8,909 nucleotides of DNA from an uncultured Oscillospiraceae bacterium (GCA_900552225.1 URYX01000065.1:1-8909); one strand, 5' to 3'. Positions 1-6,584 are shown, counted from the stretch's first letter. Notes: generated by a model from the sequence alone, not told the origin. Numbers and translations: made by a program.

Positions 1-32
1 CTATAAAGGTCAACGGAGAGCAGGTGGGCAAA

Positions 33-875
33 ATGAGTGTTCCTTATCCGGAAAAGGATACGTATACGATGGAGGACCTTCTGGCCATTATGAGGATTCT
101 GCGCTCTCCGGAGGGGTGCCCCTGGGATCGCGTGCAGACCCATGAGTCCATCCGCACCAATCTCCTGGAGGAAACGCACGAGGCGCTGGAGGCCCTGGAC
201 ACGGGCGACAGGGCCGGACTGTGCGAGGAGCTCGGTGACATTCTGATGCAGGTGGTGTTCCATGCACAGATCGACGAGGCCGAGGGCGGATTTACATTTG
301 ACGACGTGACCGATACCCTGTGCCGCAAGCTGATCGTGCGGCATCCGCACGTGTTCGGAGACGGGAAGGCCGACGATGCGGCCGAGGTGCTGCGCAACTG
401 GGACGCCATCAAGCGCAAAACCAAGGGCGATAAGCCGCAGTCGGAGCTTTTGCGCAGTGTGCCGCGCTCGCTGCCGGCGCTGATGCGTGCCGAAAAGGTG
501 CAGGGACGCGCCAAGCGGGTCGGCTTCGATTGGAGAGATGCCTCCGGAGCCTGGACCGCGCTGGACAGTGAGCTGGAGGAATGGCGCAAGGCTGTGCGGG
601 ACGGTGATCCTGCGGCGGTGGAGGACGAGCTTGGGGACGTGCTGTTCTCGGTCGTCAATGTGTCCCGGTTTGTCGGGGCGGAGGCGGAGCGCGCGCTGAC
701 GCATGCGACCGACAAATTTGTGCGCCGGTTCACCGAGGCGGAAAGGATTGCGGCGGAGCGCGGCGAAACGCTGAGCGATTCCTCGGAGGAGGAGCTCGAT
801 TCCCTGTGGCAGGAGGCAAAACGCCGGCTGCGGGAGGAATCATCCGGTATCAGGCGGGAAACCGCTGATAGATAA
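33..875 (+). CDS. mazG: MazG nucleoside triphosphate pyrophosphohydrolase
   Basis: This cytosolic enzyme hydrolyses (d)NTPs to the monophosphate and pyrophosphate, a house-cleaning role for non-canonical nucleotides. The 280-residue protein shows the two tandem MazG domains of the full-length family. Domain 1 has CPWD at 29-32, EETHE at 46-50 and EELGD at 65-69, the metal-binding acidic motif. Domain 2 has ELEEW near 180 and EDELGD at 197-202, and the C-terminal LWQEAK is typical. I chose ATG 33, preceded by AGGTGG at 22-27 with 5 bases spacing. A GTG at 24 in the same frame is possible, and the frame is open to the left edge, so an earlier start cannot be excluded. It lies 28 bases upstream of hup, as in the mazG - hup - S4 order common in Clostridia. 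Confidence in family is high; the true substrate is not visible from sequence. Confidence 0.96.
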   Translation: MSVPYPEKDTYTMEDLLAIMRILRSPEGCPWDRVQTHESIRTNLLEETHEALEALDTGDRAGLCEELGDILMQVVFHAQIDEAEGGFTFDDVTDTLCRKLIVRHPHVFGDGKADDAAEVLRNWDAIKRKTKGDKPQSELLRSVPRSLPALMRAEKVQGRAKRVGFDWRDASGAWTALDSELEEWRKAVRDGDPAAVEDELGDVLFSVVNVSRFVGAEAERALTHATDKFVRRFTEAERIAAERGETLSDSSEEELDSLWQEAKRRLREESSGIRRETADR

Positions 876-903
876 TATTTAGGAAAAGTGGAGGATTGTA
901 ACA

Positions 904-1179
904 ATGAACAAAGTAGAATTGGTTGCTGCTGTTGCGGAGAAGACCGGTCTCGCCAAGAAGGATGCGGAGAAAGCGGTTTCCGCGGTTGTGGATGCGGTTG
1001 TCGAGTCGGTTGCAAAGGGTGACAAAGTGGCTCTCGTCGGCTTCGGTACCTTTGAGGCCCGTAAGCGTGATGCCCGTGTCGGCCGCAATCCGCGCACGAA
1101 CGAGGAAATCAAGATTGCCGCTACCACCACTCCGGTGTTCAAGGCCGGCAAGGCGTTCAAGGACGCTGTCAACAAGTAA
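904..1179 (+). CDS. hup: HU family DNA-binding protein
   Basis: This small nucleoid protein bends and compacts DNA as a dimer. At 91 residues it has the usual HU length. It shows an N-terminal helix pair starting MNKVELV, the core GFGTFEARKRDARVGRNP at about 47-64 that is the bacterial HU/IHF signature, the intercalating-loop RNPRT, and the C-terminal PVFKAGKAFKD helix. HU rather than IHF is favoured because it is a single copy in a Firmicutes-like context, in the mazG neighbourhood. The start ATG has GGAGG at 890-894, 9 bases upstream. It uses codons such as GTT, GCT and AAG more evenly than its neighbours, as expected of an abundantly expressed protein. A strong terminator follows directly, so it can form the 3' end of a mazG-hup transcript. 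I see no convincing promoter in the 28-base gap before it. Confidence 0.98.
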   Translation: MNKVELVAAVAEKTGLAKKDAEKAVSAVVDAVVESVAKGDKVALVGFGTFEARKRDARVGRNPRTNEEIKIAATTTPVFKAGKAFKDAVNK

Positions 1180-1203
1180 GCACAGGAAGACAGCATATAG
1201 GGG

Positions 1204-1236
1204 AGACTGCCGCTGCAAGGCGGCAGTCTTTTTTCT
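1204..1236 (+). terminator. Intrinsic terminator after hup
   Basis: A perfect 10-base-pair stem is visible: the left arm at 1204-1213 (AGACTGCCGC), a six-base loop TGCAAG at 1214-1219, and the right arm at 1220-1229 (GCGGCAGTCT). It runs into six Ts at 1229-1234. It lies 24 bases after the hup stop codon. The form is that of a Rho-independent terminator and should end most mazG-hup transcripts, leaving rqcP to partial readthrough or an unseen promoter. Its 3' arm is also half of a longer inverted repeat described separately. Confidence 0.95.
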
Positions 1237-1315
1237 CGGATTGCCCGGATAGACAAAACGATCGGAGCTTCACCGTTTTTCCGGTGCGGTCGGACAACCC
1301 GGGAAAAAAGACTGC
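1223..1315. repeat. Long imperfect inverted repeat overlapping the hup terminator
   Basis: Bases 1223-1247 pair with 1291-1315. The outer 13 bases (GCAGTCTTTTTTC against GAAAAAAGACTGC) are perfect. Over the full 25 positions I count 22 Watson-Crick pairs, one G-U wobble and two mismatches. The 43-base loop holds a further small hairpin, CACCG at 1271-1275 with CGGTG at 1282-1286. The left arm contains the 3' half and T-tract of the hup terminator, so the two structures are mutually exclusive in RNA. A second small hairpin (GCCGC 1316-1320 with GCGGC 1327-1331) lies just before the rqcP ribosome binding site. This is seen directly; any function, such as an RNase processing site in readthrough RNA or a decayed inverted copy of the terminator, is inference. 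Confidence 0.7.
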
Positions 1316-1350
1316 GCCGCGGAACTGCGGCCCGGAGAGGAGCATTCGGT

Positions 1351-1590
1351 ATGAGATTGGATAAGTATCTGAAGGTGTCGCGCCTGATCAAACGGCGCAC
1401 GGTGGCCAACGAGGCCTGCGACGCGGGGCGGATTTCGGTGAACGGAAAGCCGGCGCGTGCCTCCTATGAGGTCAAGCCGGGAGACCGGCTCTGTATTCAG
1501 CTGGGAGCGCGCGAGGTGACGGCGGAGGTCGTTTCTGTGCAGGAGACGGTGTCCAAGACGGATGCCTCCCTGATGTACCGGATTGTCTGA
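1351..1590 (+). CDS. rqcP: S4-domain ribosome-associated quality control protein RqcP (YabO/Hsp15-like)
   Basis: This 79-residue protein is almost entirely an S4 RNA-binding domain. It begins MRLDKYLKVSRLIKRRT and carries the GRISVNGKPARASYEVKPGD core, closely matching my memory of Bacillus YabO, now called RqcP. RqcP binds obstructed 50S subunits with RqcH and promotes poly-alanine tailing of stalled nascent chains. Position also fits: in Bacillus the gene follows mazG (yabN), and in Clostridia it follows mazG-hup. GAGGAG at 1337-1342 gives an 8-base spacing to ATG. It is isolated from hup by a terminator and from the next gene by an AT-rich gap. The usual downstream partners yabP and yabQ are not present here. 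An Hsp15-like heat-shock role is an alternative label for the same fold; synteny favours RqcP. No rqcH is visible in the window. Confidence 0.88.
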   Translation: MRLDKYLKVSRLIKRRTVANEACDAGRISVNGKPARASYEVKPGDRLCIQLGAREVTAEVVSVQETVSKTDASLMYRIV

Positions 1591-1643
1591 TATTGTCTGC
1601 GGATTATTTACAAATCTTTCATATACTGTCCCCAAAATCATCT

Positions 1644-1659
1644 TATAATATTTTATAAT
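1644..1659 (+). promoter_or_regulatory. Candidate promoter (-10 boxes) upstream of the DUF5685-like gene
   Basis: The 128-base gap between rqcP and the next gene is strikingly AT-rich compared with the rest of the window. It holds two consensus TATAAT hexamers, at 1644-1649 and 1654-1659, and a TATACT at 1622-1627. No good -35 hexamer lies 16-18 bases upstream of any of them; the nearest, TTTACA at 1607-1612, is at the wrong distance. I see no terminator hairpin for rqcP in this gap. The composition and position make a promoter for the following gene group likely, but the exact box is uncertain. Confidence 0.4.
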
Positions 1660-1718
1660 CTATAAGAAACGGACGGCCCGTCGGGGAGAGTCCGGGAGCG
1701 GGGAGGGCGGAGGCTGTC

Positions 1719-2609
1719 ATGTTCGGGTATGTGCGCATTGCCAAGCCGGAGCTGAAAATGGGCGATTACGATCGGTATCAGGGCGTGTATTGCTCGCTGT
1801 GCCGGCGGCTCGGCAAGCGGTACGGGCTGCTGGTGCGCTGCACGCTGAGCTACGATTTTACCTGTCTGGCGCTGCTCGGCATGGCACTGTCCGAGGATTG
1901 TGTGGGGTTTCGCCGGGGGCGTTGCCCCTACCATCCGCTGCGCAGGCGGCTGTGCTGCAGCGATACCACCTACATCGACTATGCGGCGGATGCCGCCATG
2001 CTGCTGCTGTGGTATCAGCTTTCGGACACGCTGGAGGACGGCGGGTTCTGGGAGCGGCTCGGAGCGCGGCTGTTCCGCTTGGCGGTGCACCGTTCCTACC
2101 GGAAGGCGGCGGCGCTGCGTCCCGCGTGGGATGCGGCGATAGCGGAGGAGATGCGGCGGCAGGTGCAGTGCGAACGGCAGTTCACCTCGCTCGATGCCGC
2201 GGCAGACCCGACCGCGCGGATGCTGGCCCTGCTGGCGCGGGATCTCAGCGACGATCCGCGGCAGCGGCGGGTGCTGGATCGGCTCGGCTACTGTCTCGGG
2301 CGGTATGTGTATCTGACGGATGCCCTGGACGACTGGGAGGAGGATCGGCGGCGCGGCCGCTTCAATCCTTACGAAAGGGCTCATCCGGAGCTGTTGCGCG
2401 AGGACCCGTCGGGACAGAGCCTGCGTGCTTATGCACAGGAGGCGCTGCAGGCCACGATTGCGGAGCTCCGCAGGGCCTACGAGCTGCTGGATGTGCGGCG
2501 GTTTGACGGGATTTTACGGAATATATGGGAACAGGGAATGCCGCTGACGGTAGTGTGGGCGGCCACCGACAGGAAAGAGAGGCGCAGGCAGTATGAAGGA
2601 TCCGTATGA
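1719..2609 (+). CDS. DUF5685-like protein of unknown function with Cys and Asp-rich motifs
   Basis: The opening MFGYVRIAKPELKM followed by YCSLCRRLGKRYG resembles the DUF5685 family found in Clostridia; this is from memory, and the function is unknown. The 296-residue protein looks all-helical, with no signal peptide. Cysteines C25 and C28 form a CxxC pair; C69, C79 and C80 form a second cluster, suggesting a metal site. Two acidic motifs follow: SDTLEDGG at 102-109, and TDALDDWEEDRRRGRFNP at 200-217. The latter looks like the second Asp-rich motif of squalene/phytoene synthases. ATG 1719 has CGGAGG at 1708-1713, 5 bases away. The 3' end overlaps the J-domain gene by 17 bases, so the two are probably co-translated. 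Enzymatic activity is inference only; a structural role with the J protein is equally possible. Confidence 0.75.
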   Translation: MFGYVRIAKPELKMGDYDRYQGVYCSLCRRLGKRYGLLVRCTLSYDFTCLALLGMALSEDCVGFRRGRCPYHPLRRRLCCSDTTYIDYAADAAMLLLWYQLSDTLEDGGFWERLGARLFRLAVHRSYRKAAALRPAWDAAIAEEMRRQVQCERQFTSLDAAADPTARMLALLARDLSDDPRQRRVLDRLGYCLGRYVYLTDALDDWEEDRRRGRFNPYERAHPELLREDPSGQSLRAYAQEALQATIAELRRAYELLDVRRFDGILRNIWEQGMPLTVVWAATDRKERRRQYEGSV

Positions 2610-3198
2610 GGTATTGGGAATCGCTCCGTCGGCATCGGACGATGAGGTCAAGGCGGCCTATCGTGCGCTTGCGCGGAAGTATCATCCGGATAATTACGAC
2701 GGCAATCCGCTGTCCGATCTGGCGGAAGAAAAAATGCAGGAGATCAACGAGGCCTACGACGCCATTATCCGTCAGCGGCGGCAGGGAGCGCCGGCGGGGT
2801 CGGGGCAGGAGAAGGGCTATACGGCGCCTTCCGGTGCGGCGGCCTCCTCGCAGTACGGGGATGTACGGAATTATCTGGCGGCGGGGCGCTATGCCGATGC
2901 CGAGACCGTGCTCGACGGGGTGCCGGCCGGCTTGCGGAATGCGGAATGGTATTTTCTGAAGGGCCAGGTGCTGTACCGCAAGGGGTGGCTGGAGGATGCC
3001 TATGCGCATTATGCCACCGCCTGCCGCATGGATCCGTCCAACACGGAATACCGCTACCATTTCAATCAGATGGAAGCGCAGCGCCGCGGGCGCTCTGCGC
3101 AGAACGGCGGCTGCAGCGGCTGCGACGTGTGCAGCGGACTGCTGTGTGCGGACTGCTGCTGTGAGGCGATGGGCGGCGACCTGATTCGCTGCTGCTGA
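2593..3198 (+). CDS. J-domain (DnaJ-like) protein with TPR-like middle and nine-cysteine tail
   Basis: J-domain proteins stimulate the ATPase of a DnaK-type Hsp70. Residues 1-62 form a J domain: DPYEVLGIAPSASDDEVKAAYR, then the catalytic HPD at 31-33, then the helix III/IV region to INEAYDAI. There is no zinc-finger or DnaJ C-terminal substrate domain, so this is a type III (class C) J protein, not canonical DnaJ. Residues 88-160 resemble TPR-like helix pairs (YLAAGRYADAETVLDG, then WYFLKGQVLYRKGWLEDAYAHY). Residues 174-201 hold nine cysteines (174, 177, 180, 185, 188, 189, 190, 200, 201) and end in GGDLIRCC, which suggests metal or Fe-S binding or membrane attachment. GAGAGG at 2577-2582 serves the start. 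The start lies inside the end of the preceding gene, so a shared process is likely. The client is unknown. Confidence 0.88.
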   Translation: MKDPYEVLGIAPSASDDEVKAAYRALARKYHPDNYDGNPLSDLAEEKMQEINEAYDAIIRQRRQGAPAGSGQEKGYTAPSGAAASSQYGDVRNYLAAGRYADAETVLDGVPAGLRNAEWYFLKGQVLYRKGWLEDAYAHYATACRMDPSNTEYRYHFNQMEAQRRGRSAQNGGCSGCDVCSGLLCADCCCEAMGGDLIRCC

Positions 3199-3211
3199 GG
3201 GGGAGACCGGA

Positions 3212-3742
3212 ATGAAACGAAGTGGGAAGATCGCTCTCGGCGGAATGTTCGGAGCGCTGTCGCTGGTGTGCTTGCTCGGAACGGTGTTTCCCTACGGACT
3301 GTACGCTTTGCCGGCACTGGCCGGTGTGCTGCTGCTGCCGCTGGCGCTTGAATTCGGAACGCGCTGGGGTCTGGCCGGCTATGCGGCTGTCGGGCTGCTG
3401 GCGCTGTTTGTGACACCGTCCATGGAGGCCAAGGTGCTGTTTTTGGCGTTTTTCGGCTATTATCCGACGCTGAAGCTTTGGCTGGAGGGCCATACGCACC
3501 GCTGGGTCGGGTGCCTCATCAAGTTTGCGGTGTTCAACCTGACAATGGTCGGCTCCTATGTGCTGATGCTGCGCGTATTCGGGCTGCCGGCGGATTCCTT
3601 CGAGCTGTTCGGGGTCTCGCTGCCGCTGGTGTTTCTGGCGGCAGGCAACGTGATTTTTTGGGTATTCGACGCCGCACTGACGGGTGTGGTGCAGATGTAT
3701 TGGAAGAAATGGCATCCGCGCTTTTGCCGGATGTTTCACTGA
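3212..3742 (+). CDS. Six-helix integral membrane protein, function unknown
   Basis: The 176-residue protein is very hydrophobic, with about six predicted membrane spans at roughly 7-26, 29-47, 52-68, 73-91, 99-122 and 135-163, and a short basic C-terminus. The N-terminal KIALGGMFGALSLVCLL pattern recalls the first helix of ECF-transporter substrate-binding (S) components, and the size fits. No energy-coupling genes are nearby, and I cannot assign a substrate, so this is only a hint. Charged or polar residues inside spans (E47, N109, N146, D153) could mark a binding site. A strong GGGGGAG at 3199-3205 lies 6 bases before ATG. The gene is 13 bases after the J-domain gene and 15 bases before the regulator, so it sits in the same likely operon. 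The family seems to be a recurrent neighbour of the two preceding genes in Clostridia, from memory. Confidence 0.75.
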   Translation: MKRSGKIALGGMFGALSLVCLLGTVFPYGLYALPALAGVLLLPLALEFGTRWGLAGYAAVGLLALFVTPSMEAKVLFLAFFGYYPTLKLWLEGHTHRWVGCLIKFAVFNLTMVGSYVLMLRVFGLPADSFELFGVSLPLVFLAAGNVIFWVFDAALTGVVQMYWKKWHPRFCRMFH

Positions 3743-3757
3743 GGGGGCTTACGGAGG

Positions 3758-4630
3758 ATGAAACGCACCTTGCCGGCGCTGATTGCGGCGCAGGAGGCTT
3801 CTTTTTCCAAGGGACAGCGCCGTATTGCGCAATATGTGGTCGAACATTACGATGAGGCAGCCTTCATGACGGCGCAGCGGCTCGGAGAGGTCGTCGGCGT
3901 CAGCGAATCCACCGTGGTGCGGTTCGCGGCCGAGCTGGGACTCGACGGGTATCCGGAGCTGCAGAAGGCGGTGCAGGAGATGCTGCGCAGCCGTCTCAAC
4001 ACGCTGCAGCGCATTGAGGTTTCGCGGATGCGGATGACCGAGTCCGAGGTGCCGGACCGCGTGATGGCCTATGATATTGTCAATGTGCGGCAGACGCTCG
4101 AGGAGCTGCCGCGGGAGGTGTTCGAGGCCGCGGCCGAGGCCCTGGCCGGGGCGGAGACCGTCTATATTTTTGGCGCGGGAAGCTGCCGTGCGCTGGCGGG
4201 CTTCCTGGCGCATTATCTGCGGCTGCTGCTGAAAAACGTACATCTGATTTCTGCTTCGGGAGAGGCGGAAATTTTTGAGGAGCTGCTGCGTATCGGGGAA
4301 AAGGATGCGCTGATCGGGGTCAGCTTCCCGCGGTATTCGACCCGTGCGGTCAAGACGCTGCACTTTGCGCGGGACCGCGGAGCGCAGGTCATTGCGGTGA
4401 CCGACAGTCAGCTTTCCCCGGTGGCGGAATATGCCACGCATCTGCTGCTGGCGCACAGCGATCTGGCCACCATTGTGGATTCCCTGGTGGCGCCGCTCAG
4501 CATTCTCAATGCACTGATTGTGGCTATCTCGCTGAAAACGGTCGATCAGAACCGTCCGATGCTGGCCGAGCTTGAGGAGATCTGGAAAAAATATGAGGTG
4601 TATCAGCCGCTTCGGGAGGAATTGGAGTGA
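3758..4630 (+). CDS. MurR/RpiR family transcriptional regulator (HTH_6 + SIS)
   Basis: This 290-residue protein has the RpiR architecture. The N-terminal helix-turn-helix spans about 1-78, with the recognition part VVGVSESTVVRFAAELGLDGYPELQ at 45-69. A C-terminal SIS phosphosugar-binding domain spans about 120-258, with IFGAGSCRALAGFLAHYLR and the PRYSTRAVK segment at 191-199. Such regulators usually sense sugar phosphates and control sugar or amino-sugar catabolism. No such genes are adjacent here; its stop overlaps the flavoprotein start by four bases (GTGA). The target is therefore unknown and may be distant. ATG 3758 directly abuts GGAGG (3753-3757), which is too close to act as its Shine-Dalgarno; GAGGGGG at 3741-3747, 10 bases away, is more likely. 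A TTG at 3770 is an alternative start. I see no operator palindrome near the start. Confidence 0.93.
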   Translation: MKRTLPALIAAQEASFSKGQRRIAQYVVEHYDEAAFMTAQRLGEVVGVSESTVVRFAAELGLDGYPELQKAVQEMLRSRLNTLQRIEVSRMRMTESEVPDRVMAYDIVNVRQTLEELPREVFEAAAEALAGAETVYIFGAGSCRALAGFLAHYLRLLLKNVHLISASGEAEIFEELLRIGEKDALIGVSFPRYSTRAVKTLHFARDRGAQVIAVTDSQLSPVAEYATHLLLAHSDLATIVDSLVAPLSILNALIVAISLKTVDQNRPMLAELEEIWKKYEVYQPLREELE

Positions 4631-5889
4631 CGGAGCACGGGCAGAAGCCGGTCATTGTGGTCGGCGGGGGTGCGGCCGGGCTGCTGACGGCGGCCATGGC
4701 CGCCGAGTGCGGCCGGCCGGTGCTGCTGATGGAGCGAAACGACCGACCGGGACGCAAGCTGCGGATTACGGGAAAGGGCCGCTGCAATCTGACCAATGAC
4801 TGCACGGTCGGGGAGATGGTGGCGCATGTGCCCTGCAACGGCCGGTTTTTATACAGCGCGTTCTGCCGCTTTACGCCGCAGGACATGATGGCGCTGATGG
4901 AGGCGCAGGGTGTACCGCTCAAGGTGGAGCGCGGCAGCCGCGTGTTTCCGGTGTCCGACCGGGCCGAGGATGTGGTGGATGCTCTGGTGCGGCTGGCTGA
5001 GGGCCGGGGCGTGCGGCTTTGCCGCGGAAGGGTCACGGAGCTTTTGCTGAAGGACGGAGCGTGCGTGGGAGTCCGCTGTGAGGACGGAACCGTGCGGGAG
5101 GCGGCCGCCGTGGCGGTATGCACCGGCGGGGCCTCCTATCCCCGGACGGGGAGCACCGGGGACGGCTACCGGCTGGCGCGGCAGGCCGGACATACGGTGA
5201 CAGACCCGCGTCCGTCGCTGGTGCCGCTCGAAAGCGTGGAAAGCTGGCCGCTGACGGCGCAGGGACTGTCGCTGAAAAACTGTGCACTTACGGTGACGGA
5301 CGGCAAAACCGGGAAAACGGTGTATACCGATTTCGGAGAGATGCTGTTTACACATTTCGGCGTATCCGGCCCGATGATTCTCAGCGCCAGTGCCCATATG
5401 CGGGAGATGGAGCCGGGACGGTACCGCCTGCGGATCGATCTGAAGCCGGCGCTGTCGGCGGAAAAGCTGGAGGCGCGGATCGGCCGGGATCGGGAGCTGT
5501 ATGCCAATCAGAATCTCAGCAACGCGCTGACGCATCTGCTGCCGCATTCGCTGGTGGTGCCGGTGCTGCGGCTTGCCGACATCCCGGAGGAGCGGAAATA
5601 CCGCGATATGACGCGGGAGGAGCGCCGGAGGCTGACAGCGACGGTCAAGGCGCTGCCGCTGACCGTGCGCGGGTTCCGTCCGATTGCGGAGGCCATTATT
5701 ACCTCGGGCGGCGTGTCCGTGCGCGAGGTGGATGCCAAAACCATGGAATCCAAGCGCTGCCGCGGGCTGTATTTCGCGGGTGAGGTGCTGGATGTGGATG
5801 CCTATACGGGCGGATTTAATCTGCAAATCGCCTTTTCGACGGCGGCGGCGGCGGGACGCGCCCTGCAGTCGGCGACGGCGGGAGAGTGA
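4627..5889 (+). CDS. HI0933/BaiN-family NAD(P)/FAD-dependent flavoprotein
   Basis: This 420-residue flavoprotein has an N-terminal Rossmann FAD-binding motif, VGGGAAG at 12-18, an acidic ribose-binding residue E36, and the family hallmark GRKLRITGKGRCNLTN at 42-57. The C-terminal FAD segment has TSGGVSVREVDAKTMESK from 359 and YFAGEVLDVDAYTGGFNLQ from 382. These define the HI0933/YhiN family, some of whose members are called BaiN or aminoacetone oxidase. A bile acid or aminoacetone substrate cannot be assumed, because this is the widely conserved copy placed before cmk. The start is GTG 4627, with GGGAGG at 4614-4619 seven bases away and a 4-base overlap with the regulator stop. The protein appears complete and soluble. 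The physiological reaction of the family is largely unsettled. Confidence 0.92.
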   Translation: MTEHGQKPVIVVGGGAAGLLTAAMAAECGRPVLLMERNDRPGRKLRITGKGRCNLTNDCTVGEMVAHVPCNGRFLYSAFCRFTPQDMMALMEAQGVPLKVERGSRVFPVSDRAEDVVDALVRLAEGRGVRLCRGRVTELLLKDGACVGVRCEDGTVREAAAVAVCTGGASYPRTGSTGDGYRLARQAGHTVTDPRPSLVPLESVESWPLTAQGLSLKNCALTVTDGKTGKTVYTDFGEMLFTHFGVSGPMILSASAHMREMEPGRYRLRIDLKPALSAEKLEARIGRDRELYANQNLSNALTHLLPHSLVVPVLRLADIPEERKYRDMTREERRRLTATVKALPLTVRGFRPIAEAIITSGGVSVREVDAKTMESKRCRGLYFAGEVLDVDAYTGGFNLQIAFSTAAAAGRALQSATAGE

Positions 5890-5891
5890 GG

Positions 5892-6584
5892 ATGAGGATG
5901 ACAGAACAGACGATGCAGCCGATTGCCGTGGCAATCGACGGTCCCTCCGGGGCCGGAAAGAGTACGATTGCGCGGCGACTGGCGCAGGAGCTCGGGTTTA
6001 TTTATGTGGACACGGGGGCGCTGTACCGCACGGTGGGACTGGCGGTGCTCTCCGGCGGCACGGATCCGCACGATGCGGATGCCGTGGAACGGGTTCTGCC
6101 GGGTCTGCGGGTGGAGCTGGCGTATGAGGACGGGGCGCAGCGGGTGCTGCTCAACGGGGAGGATGTCAGCGACCGTATCCGGACGCCGGAGGTGTCGATG
6201 GCGGCCTCCGCTGTTTCGGCGTATCCGCCGGTGCGTGCCTTCCTGTTTGATCTGCAGCAGGAGATGGCGCGCCGGCATTCGGTGATTATGGACGGGCGCG
6301 ACATCGGTACGGTGGTGCTGCCGCACGCACAGGTGAAGATTTTTCTCAGCGCTTCGGCGGAGGACCGGGCCCGCCGCCGCTATGAGGAGCTGGCGGCCAA
6401 GGGGATGACGGTGACGCCGGAGGAGGTGCTGGCGGACATGAAGCAGCGCGATTACGACGATTCGCACCGCGCGGCGGCTCCGCTGAAGGCGGCCCCCGAT
6501 GCCGTGCTGCTGGATACCACCGGCAACACACTGGAGCAGTCGGTGGCGCTGGTGAAATCCATGATAGAGGAGCGGTTGCGTTGA
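5892..6584 (+). CDS. cmk: (d)CMP kinase (cytidylate kinase)
   Basis: Cytidylate kinase phosphorylates CMP and dCMP with ATP, recycling pyrimidine nucleotides for RNA, DNA and CDP-lipid synthesis. The 230-residue protein has the P-loop GPSGAGKST at 17-25, the VDTGALYRTVG substrate-site motif, GRDIGTVVLP, an arginine-rich lid (EDRARRRYEEL) and the C-terminal RDYDDSHRAAAPLKAAPDAVLLDTT stretch diagnostic for bacterial CMP kinases. Start choice is uncertain: GTG 5886 would give a 4-base overlap but has no well-spaced ribosome binding site. ATG 5892 has GGGAG at 5880-5884 with 7 bases spacing. ATG 5898 has GTGAGG at 5886-5891. I prefer 5892. It sits between the flavoprotein and plsC; cmk next to plsC and ispH/rpsA is a recurrent order in Clostridia, and cmk-rpsA linkage is widespread in bacteria. 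Confidence 0.96.
   Translation: MRMTEQTMQPIAVAIDGPSGAGKSTIARRLAQELGFIYVDTGALYRTVGLAVLSGGTDPHDADAVERVLPGLRVELAYEDGAQRVLLNGEDVSDRIRTPEVSMAASAVSAYPPVRAFLFDLQQEMARRHSVIMDGRDIGTVVLPHAQVKIFLSASAEDRARRRYEELAAKGMTVTPEEVLADMKQRDYDDSHRAAAPLKAAPDAVLLDTTGNTLEQSVALVKSMIEERLR

Noticed and set aside
871..876. GATAAT as a -10 box for hup
   Set aside because: No usable -35 at 16-18 bases, and the box overlaps the mazG stop; the leader would be very short. Too weak to list.
44..1015. Minus-strand open frame (323 codons) across mazG and hup
   Set aside because: Low-complexity Ser/Arg-rich translation opposite two conserved genes and crossing the gap between them; no ribosome binding site or domain.
1607..1627. 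TTTACA with TATACT as a promoter upstream of the DUF5685-like gene
   Set aside because: The gap between the boxes is only 9 bases, far below the usual 16-18.
3751..3757. ACGGAGG as the ribosome binding site of the RpiR gene at ATG 3758
   Set aside because: It abuts the ATG with no spacing; the earlier GAGGGGG at 3741-3747 or a start at TTG 3770 is more plausible.
4849..5934. Long minus-strand open frame (361 codons) across the flavoprotein gene
   Set aside because: It mirrors a clearly conserved plus-strand gene; the translation is rich in R, H, P and Q with no domain, as expected of antisense frames in GC-rich DNA.
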